DNA of 64,000 bases, taken from Hyaloperonospora brassicae (lineage: Eukaryota; Oomycota; Peronosporomycetes; Peronosporales; Peronosporaceae). Position numbers and translations under genes: made by a program. The notes beneath the pieces were generated by a model. That model was given only the letters and a program-made list of their open reading frames with translations. It was not told the DNA's origin and ran no database searches. The stretch lies in NCBI GenBank assembly GCA_947650285.1, contig CANTFL010001473.1:49141-113140 (forward strand), in the 5' to 3' direction. Shown here one piece after another: positions 56,516-64,000 of this stretch. Each line of letters starts with the position of its first letter. Position 1 is the stretch's first letter.

Positions 56516-56659
56516 GTTCCGGTGATATTCGCCAATCAGATCTCAGCGAGTTTAGCCAGTCGGGACTTGTCGAGTCTCGCCGATCAGGACTTGTCGAGTC
56601 TCGCCGACCAGAAGTCGATGATTTTAGCCAATCAATACTCAACGATTTTAGCCGACCGA
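56516..56659 (+). repeat. Six-unit 24-bp tandem repeat
   Basis: Six successive 24-bp units encode octapeptides VPVIFANQ, ISASLASR, DLSSLADQ (twice), KSMILANQ and YSTILADR in one frame. The two central units are nearly identical; the outer ones have diverged. Because 24 is a multiple of three, the repeat is in frame in all readings. Confidence 0.85.
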
Positions 56660-56707
56660 AATGCAACAAGACAATCGCGATCTAACGCCGCCGGTGAAAC
56701 CGGCCAG

Positions 56708-57103
56708 TGTAACGGGGCAGCCCGTTACATGGAAATTGTCATTTGAAGAGATAATGACAATGAAGAATATTACGTTGAATATTTTTTTAACAATATCACT
56801 AATAGTGGTGATATTGATGGGTCGACCAAAGAGTCTGTTCATTGGTTGATATCTTGATGATATTAACCCACCAATCTCGCCGCAAGACGCGCGCAATGAG
56901 TGGTGACGAGACGTCACCATACACTCAGTTAGATTAGTATATTTAAGTTAAGTCAAACAGAGAGACAGTAGTTAAAAGACTTAATTATATTATTATAACA
57001 GTTCTACTTTTACCTTATCTACGCTTCCTCGTTTGCCTCGTGTACGTCTGTCGGGGCACCGAAACCCTTGCGTTAAGTTCACGCAAGGGTGTGCCCCGTT
57101 ACA
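56708..57103 (+). repeat. Solo LTR, hairpin-rich family, copy 2
   Basis: The 396-bp element begins TGTAACGGGGC and ends GTGCCCCGTTACA. It is flanked by a perfect 5-bp duplication GCCAG (56703-56707 and 57104-57108). It shares termini and internal blocks with 21696-22127. No internal domain is attached. Confidence 0.9.
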
Positions 57104-60100
57104 GCCAGGGCTTAAGCGCTATTTGCGCCTTTGGCTTTGACTACTTAAACAGTAATGAATCTGAGTATTCATTCCGTCCAGGCACTGCCATGTACCTAAC
57201 TGGTGGGCCAGCCCGTGCGACAGATCTGACTTCGCTGCTATAGGATCGAGTGCGTCTCAGGATCACATGGCGGTACTGATTTGCACAGCCACCAGACGCA
57301 ATTGGATAGGGCGGACGATGATCTGCGTCCTATGATTACCCTTGAAGAGGATACTCTGGAAGCATGTAAGATGGGGGGCGACATACTACATTCTCCGCCC
57401 GGTTTTTGGTCTGAACGCACCCGCGGGCTACGCGGCTTCTGATGCTTGATTTTCCGAAGCGTACCTGGATGGGAAGGTGATTGCATTTTTTCCTCCGCAC
57501 GTGATAATGCCTCAGTACATTGCAGAGAAAATGTTGCTACTCCAGCTCTTGGAACGCAGTAAGGGGCAGACGGAACCCAATGCCATGACTCGGAAACTGG
57601 TCAAGGGTCCCAAGCGGACCAGTTACGACGCCGATACGAGACGCCAGACTTTCAAAATGTCGGATCAAGCAGCTGATGCGAGCTGGCATGCCACGACGGT
57701 TCTGTTTCGCGGTAAGCGTCTTCAGCTGTTGTGTTCGGCTATAACGGAAAGTGACGACATTAATGCTTCATTGCTACTAGATACGCCAACCGGTCGAGAC
57801 CAATTGCACTATAACATCAGTGCTTTAGTAAATGGAGTGGCGGAGATTATGGCTCAAGCTATTTTCGAGTTTTAGTATGTCATGTGCGGTCACATTCGTT
57901 ACTCTCGGGAGCTCACACGGCTCGAAGGTGTATGAACCCAATTTTCGTGGCAACTTTTGACACGTTCACATGTCCCGAGAAACTCAAGCTGGTCACGAAC
58001 ATCGCAAACTCCAACACAGAGATCTATCTCCACCATTTTTGGTATATCCAATGGTCCCTGTTTCACCAGCTACTCGCCATATTACTCGCGGTCCAAGTGC
58101 GGCGGGCGCAAAGGCGCTTTTAAAGCTCAGCATCATCGCGAGTTCACCGGTGTGCCTACTGCTTCACCTCACGTCAGTCGGATGACGTTCAACCACTTGG
58201 ACGTTGCCGGTATCCTGCAGCATGTCTCTGGGCTGGCGGACACTTTGGTGGCGACCACGGCGAGTTGAAAGAGGATGGCGAAAAGGCTTCTCTGTCGAGT
58301 AAGGCCTTGCAGGCACCTCCTCGTGCTAGTCTATAGAATGATCTCACCGCATCCTTTCTCGCTGGTGGCCAGGCGTCTCGTGTAGATGCTTCTCGCGGCA
58401 GTGGTTCTTTGACGAACAAGTGGTTTGATTTTGGCGCGGACAATAAAAACCGGATGTGCGTCCCCCGGTGGCGCCGTCCAGCCCAGTGACGGGAACCGCT
58501 GTGAAAGCACTTAAGTACCCGCAGTCCAAAACGATTGAAATTTCAATTCGACTCCTCGCCTGAAATGGACAACTACTGCCCAAAACATCTCTACGACCTT
58601 GCTCATAGAAAATAAGCACCCACCTCACCCGACAAAAGTCACGGGTCGTCCGAAAGGCATTTTGACAACGTCTCAATCTGCTCCACCTCCCTCCACTCCT
58701 TAATTGGCGAACAATTAGCGCACGTACGCGATTCGTGATTTGGATCCAAAAAATGCGTGGGAAATCTAAAATCGCTGTCGCAGCTCCAACTCCTGCACCG
58801 GGGGTCGAATCGTCGCTTCTCACAAAGGCATGGAAGTAGATATCGCTTTGTTCGGCTCGACCGCAAGTAGCGGCCGCAAAATAAGAGATCGAGTAACTTA
58901 CTTGCGCAGCCGGAGAGAAGCAGGGCGCGTCAGACACCAAAGATCTTGCTACTTCGAGGCTCATGCTCATGCTCAGACACTCAAAGCGGCTATTGCTACT
59001 GAGCCACTAGGTAATGTGGACTGTAATTCCTTCGACGAGAATAGTGGGGGGTTGCGCAGGTTTGAGTACGAATGCCGTACCGCAAGTGCGGTAGCAAACC
59101 GAGCGAACACGGATGCAAAGATCGAAGCGAAAACATTTAAACTTTGGCCGGCCGATTGGCAAAGGTTGTATTGAAACATAAGCCCGTGACCGAAGTAAAG
59201 GTTCTTCGACAAAAGACACACCCCACAAGTTGCCAGCTGCGCTGGCGAAATGAAGCAGAGAGCGGAGTCGGAACACGATCCATTGCTGAATGGCTTCTTA
59301 CATTCGCCACAAACGGGGTATCAAAAGTGGTCCGCCAAAGTCACCACCTCGTAGGAAACCTTCCGCGGCGGAGATTCGTTTACCGGGGCCGTCGAACCTG
59401 CCACCGACGGGTCCCCTTGAATCAAAGGAGAGCAGTCACAGGATCTCGATGTTACGATGGTGGAGATAACAATGACGTTTAGAAACACCATGTGCCTAAA
59501 TGATATCGATGGAGGGTCTGTAACTATCACTACCTGCACCGCTAGTGTACCTATTCCAGCGAACTGGCCAAGGCGATCGAGGAAGAGCTCAAGGCCTCGT
59601 CTGGAGCTATCGGAGACCCCAATACGGGTGCTTCTGGTTTGAAGATACGTCCTGACGCTGGTATGGGGGATCGATGTACGCAAGTTGCGGCTCAGTCCCC
59701 GATATAACATTGTCACGCTCCAGATCCTCACGACCAGACTTTACGAGCAACAAGATTGCGCTAAATTTCAGACACCGCGTCTTCTGCGGTGGCGGTTGAT
59801 GAAGCATCGGAGAGTACGAAACAGATTTTAAGGGAGCACAAATGCGACTCGCACATAAATCAGCCAGCACAAAACATTCTTTACACTGCCGAATATCATG
59901 CCAGTTGGACCAAAAAGGCAAGTGGAGTAGATAAACCCGTGTGTTTTACACTTGGCGATACTCGTATGTAGGCTGCCTTATCTAGTTGAATACCTTGCCC
60001 TAATATCGGGTGAAAATCTGTGTTCCTTTGGACATGCCATCAACAGTGAATCTCAACTGGCTGTGATCCAGAAACACACTACACACGACGATGCTAATCT

Positions 60101-60739
60101 TCTTGATCTGTGCACGGTTCGAGACGCCACGGCAGATGAGCAAAGCGGTCAGATACGATGAAAAGACGGACAATATTTACGATGGAGACGATTGAGCAAA
60201 CTAAAGCCTGAGTTGTTGTGCGTGACTGTCGTCGAACCGCTTGCTGACTTGGATAATTGGGGAGTCTCTAATGTTATGTGTGTACTGCTGACAAAGCTCT
60301 CATTCGGTTGGATTGAGGCAATCGTGGTAATGCAGCAAACTAAGGCTGTGCCATTCTCCTTCCCAAAAGAGGTGCGCGCGGCGATCGTCAGCATTATCTA
60401 CAAACCTGCCAACTGTAATCCGGCGCTTGACCTTATCACCCGCGATGGTCAACTGCTGGACCCGATGTGCTGAGGGCGTCTCGCATGATATAGTGGATGC
60501 AACGCCACGGAAAATACCCCAACGTCGACGTAGACTTGTGTTGAAGGAGTCCCGTCAGCCGCGCAACAACATCATCAGTCTCCTTTCACAGATTGTTGCA
60601 GGATTATCAATCATCCGGAACAGTCTCTTTTCACAGAATGTTGAAGAACTCTCTACCATCCGGAACACTGCGCATCTTGGTTCAATCACTTTCGAAAGAA
60701 CGAATTAAGTGGAAGCATCGATTTGGTTCTTCTCCAGGA

Positions 60740-61590
60740 GACCCGAGTCACTATTGGTAAATAAAAGAGTATGGAAGAGCTGTGCAACTCCTCCTGGGGC
60801 TTCGTGCACAAGCGTTGACGTTCGTGGACCGAGTCAGAGCAATTTCGAGGCGGAGTGGCAATTTTATTGAACCCCTACTCATCGATCACGGATATGGTCC
60901 CGTGGTCTGAGGCTCATTGAACAACGCACTGAACGGCTGTTCGGACCCACTCTTCCGGGAGAAATGGTTCGTGTTGTAAGCGTTTATGCACCAAATGTCA
61001 CCACTATTAGAGATTCGATGTTCAAGATCATTTACCTTCTTCATCAGTACTAAAAAGGACCCATGTTTGATGTAGGAGACTTCAACTATACTTTGGAGCC
61101 GCAATTCGACACTTTCTTTATATCGCCACCCGGACGACAAGATTCGTTGGTGTTGCGACGAATTCCCGGTCGAGTGCAGCTCAGTGATGTTCTCGATGAT
61201 GACATGGAGATTGCCGAAGAATAGAGAGCTGTATTGGCATTCCAGGCGACGCCTCACCCTTATAACTACACTCTGCCGGGCAGTGGTTCGGCAAGTTCAC
61301 GTCTAAATAGGTGGTTGGTGAGTATTTGGCATGCCTATTGTATTCGAAATGTTTCAATATCGGCACAGGGTTTGGATGCTGACCACAATGACAACAGTAT
61401 CAGGATCGGCATTTCACGTCATGTGGTCCGTGTCCGAAATCCGAAGCGCGTTTACCCTATTCGAGATTGTGCACATACAGTCGCTCACAAAGCAACAATT
61501 GCGTATATTGCGCAGGCACAGCTTCAAGCTGACGATACTATTTCCTTCCCGGTGTCGGACTGTATCACGGCCCAAATATTGGCCGTCTGA
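60740..61590 (+). pseudogene. LINE APE endonuclease remnant
   Basis: Pieces include a VRVVSVYAPN strand, FDVGDFNYTLEPQFD (the G-D-F-N catalytic block), SPPGRQDSL and GSASSRLNRWLVSIWH (the S-x-R-L-D-R block with Asp changed to Asn). Several stops interrupt the frame. This endonuclease nicks target DNA for target-primed reverse transcription. Confidence 0.7.
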
Positions 61591-62049
61591 TGGAATGACT
61601 GGAAGATGAGGTATTTTTTAAAGGGTTTTGGCAACTACCATAACCGCGCGTTTAAAACTGACAAAAAGATTTCGGCAGCGGATGATTTGTCTCTCTGTAC
61701 GAGTGTATGCTGATGTACTGGTGGTGCGGACGCCTGATTTCTCAACACCGAATGATCATGAAAGTTGCGACCAGCCTCGTACCACCGATACTTTGGCGTA
61801 ACTTCGGTGTAATGTGGCAGAGTGTCGACGCTTATGGCAGATGCCCAAGAAAAAGCGCTTTCTAGTTCAGCTCACGTACACGCCTAGCGAGACGTCTCGC
61901 CGTTTTTTATTCCAGGTGTCGACTAAGTTTCAAGACAACACCATTGTGTCTCTGGCGGAAAAGCGACATCCGGGCCGAATCGGTCCCAAGTATTGGCTGA
62001 TGAAATGGCCCACGGCTGAAAGCGTATTATAACTCATTCTTTTGCCTGC

Positions 62050-63010
62050 CTTGAATCCACCACCGCGTTCTTTTCCCGGTCCGCACAGCCTGATCGAGTT
62101 GATGTCACTATTGCTACATCGACTGTTTCCCCCGACAGTTCGATTGCGGCCTTATAAAATCTTCAACATGGTAAAGCCGCAAGTCCGGATGCAATCAACA
62201 ACTCAAATTAAAGAGATAAAGCGGACGCGCTCGGTCCTCTTATCGCGACGTTTTACACCAGATGGCTTTAACGCAGCGTGTTCTCGGCTTCGTTCGGTGA
62301 AGCGATTATTTAGTGTCTACAACAATATGTGGCCTCCGACTTGCCGCTCGATCATCCCCTGATTGCTATCCTCATCAGCGAAAACAAGTTATTTACCAAG
62401 ATTCTTTTGTTTCGGGTGCTTTCATTGCTGTCGCTTCTCGTTATGTTCCCACGATTTTGTCCTGTTCCGAAGAGGTCGATTCATACAGCTCTTGACATTT
62501 TCGCGGCGGGACACAAAGCGGAAAAGGAGGACAGCGATTTGCATGGAGCAAATTTTCTGCTATTCGATTGTGCAAAGGCTTTCGACACATTAAAACGTTC
62601 ATATCTTCTTTCGGCGCTGATATTGGATTAAATTTTTGCCTCACTGCGTCTCAGACGTGGCAGTATTACACCGCAACACGACCTGTCGATTTCTTGTTAA
62701 TGGGTATTTCTCCCGTCGACGTGATGTTACTTGCAATCTACGGCAAGGGTATCCCCTTGCGCTACTTCACTTATTCACGCCCTCGATAGTGGCTATCGGG
62801 TGCTTCAAGCACGGGAGAAAATTTGGAGTAGGGCTATCACAAATGGAGGGAGGACTACTGAGTTCCAATTTTCAGGCTATGCCAATTATACTGCTGTCTA
62901 CCTTCGCGATCGGTCTGCAATTATGCCAGTTATCACTGTTCCGGATGTTTCGCTCACGTGTCAGGTCTCCGGACAAATCGGACGAAATCCATGCTCGTTG
63001 AGATGGACCC
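62050..63010 (+). pseudogene. LINE reverse transcriptase remnant
   Basis: LLFDCAKAFDTLKRSYLLSAL (D-x-x-K-A-[FY]-D block) is followed in a shifted frame by VNGYFSRRRDV.., LRQGYPLALL (R-Q-G-C-P-L-[AS] block with Cys changed to Tyr) and GYANYTAVYLRD. The catalytic Y-A-D-D is mutated to Y-A-N-Y, so the enzyme is inactive. Confidence 0.75.
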
Positions 63011-63958
63011 TCGCTGATCGGAGCAACCTGTGAGCACCTGTGGGTTCACTATATAGGCACCCGGCGACGCTTGCAGGTTGATTGGTGCTCTGGTGAGACA
63101 ACAGGATACGGTGGTCGATAAATGGATGACGACATACGGTATCTCTGGAGCTGACTTGTATTATCAAGCAAGAAGACTCACACGGTAGAACAACGTGCTC
63201 AGTCGCCAGTGCTATCGCTGCTCCCAAAATCACGTTCTTAGCAAGGAACTGTTGGTATCATCCCGCAGTAATACCCGATTGCACAGCTTAATTTTTGACT
63301 TTTAATGGAGGCGGCAGTGATGGCAAGCGGTCCCGACCCTTGGTCCTTTTAAAGATTGCTACTCAATCAATCCAGCAGGGGTCTAGCGGTGACTTGGGAT
63401 CGGACGGAATTAATGACTATGGTGAAAACAGCAGTTGGACAATAAGCAGCTACGATTACTTCGAGTGAATTACTGATTGGTGATTACTTATGGGGATCAA
63501 ACGGGTCAGGTCCGGCTTACGTCACGCCGTGTTTTGACGGAATACAAGCACCCTCGATATCGAACGACGTATCGACTAACCGGATCCGAAATTGTTCGAA
63601 TTTCTGCGGCTCGACATGACCTTAAAGGTGCGGTCAGGGGGTCTACAGACGAGCCTTATCGTTTACATCGAGAGCCGCATCTGCCATAATGATGACGGTA
63701 GTGTCACAATTAAGGTTCGGCGGGTGCTTGATGACATACTGCGCGCCGAAATGCGAGCTGAAGTAGCAACATAGGGGCGATTTGATCACCGGTGGCTTGT
63801 CTACGCCACGCTCAAGGATATGTCGTGGCTTCGAAATTAACGGGTTACGGCATAAATTCTGAACGGAGCCGACTATGCCATCCTTTTGAATCACCTTGAC
63901 GAGACAATGTCTTGTGCGACCCTACAGACTGAATTGTCGTTTTATCTCCCACGCTTAG

Positions 63959-63997
63959 CATGGCGACCCAGTCTTCACTATTGACTGGGTCGCCATG
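63959..63997. repeat. Perfect 15-bp-arm hairpin at the window edge
   Basis: CATGGCGACCCAGTC (63959-63973) and its exact complement (63983-63997) are separated by 9 bp. It resembles the palindromic LTR starts seen elsewhere in the window and may mark the beginning of another element continuing to the right. Confidence 0.8.
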
Positions 63998-64000
63998 TTA

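Larger units (their letters stand above)
56453..58268 (+). pseudogene. LINE ORF1-like remnant interrupted by a solo LTR
   Basis: The frame through the 24-bp tandem repeats ends ..RSNAAGETGQ at the LTR. When the LTR and one GCCAG copy are skipped, it stays open as GLSAICAFGF.. to a TAG near 57241. Later open pieces (57477-57875, 57957-58268) are rich in Lys/Arg/Gln and might be the nucleic-acid-binding half of ORF1. No canonical zinc knuckle is visible. Confidence 0.4.
56270..63930 (+). mobile_element. Decayed LINE (APE-type non-LTR retrotransposon)
   Basis: Order along the plus strand: an ORF1-like region (about 56450-58270, interrupted by a solo LTR), poorly preserved sequence, an APE endonuclease remnant (about 60740-61380) and a reverse transcriptase remnant (about 62050-63010). 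All frames carry stops and shifts. Both ends are approximate: I see no 3' poly-A or target duplication, and more than one element may be merged here. Confidence 0.65.

Overview
The window looks like a Peronosporales oomycete (Phytophthora / downy mildew lineage). Supporting signs are compact genes with short GT-AG introns of roughly 70-160 bp, an oomycete-type PH + SnoaL-like + AGC kinase, oomycete-style LTR/Gypsy, LINE and Mutator-like repeats, and a possible secreted RXLR-like protein in AT-rich DNA. The species cannot be read from the sequence alone. Family assignments below come from recognised motifs, not from database searches. || Layout. Positions 1-18.5 kb are a dense, GC-richer gene block: the 3' end of RPL3 (+), OST1/ribophorin I (-), mitochondrial bL12m (+), ATP23 (+), a small CCCH zinc-finger gene (+) overlapping ABITRAM/Simiate (+), a Csm1/Pcs1-like coiled-coil protein (-), a FYVE protein with an Arg/Glu/Asp repeat tract (-), PNKP (+) and a PH-AGC kinase (-). 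Most are housekeeping genes: translation, N-glycosylation, mitochondrial protein quality control, DNA end repair, chromosome segregation and signalling. They sit in divergent or convergent pairs with short spacers, and nothing suggests a shared pathway. || About 18.5-31.1 kb is a transition into repeats. A minus-strand Copia-like remnant is split by a solo LTR (21696-22127, TSD TAGCC). An RNase H reading frame is split by a complete but coding-dead Gypsy chromovirus (23456-30973, two ~450-bp LTRs). || About 31.1-50.9 kb is visibly AT-rich and nearly empty. It holds one candidate secreted protein gene (32086-32394), and all other ORFs are of chance length. || About 50.9-53.3 kb carries a tRNA-derived SINE-like segment and a non-autonomous Mutator-like element with ~176-bp terminal inverted repeats and a 9-bp target duplication. 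That element ends 158 bp before an intact M13 (neprilysin-type) metallopeptidase gene (53458-55815), which stands alone among repeats. || About 56.4-64 kb is a decayed LINE (APE endonuclease and reverse transcriptase remnants). Its 5' part is split by a second solo LTR of the same family as the first (56708-57103, TSD GCCAG). The most unusual structural signal in the window is that these LTRs are built largely of consecutive short hairpins.
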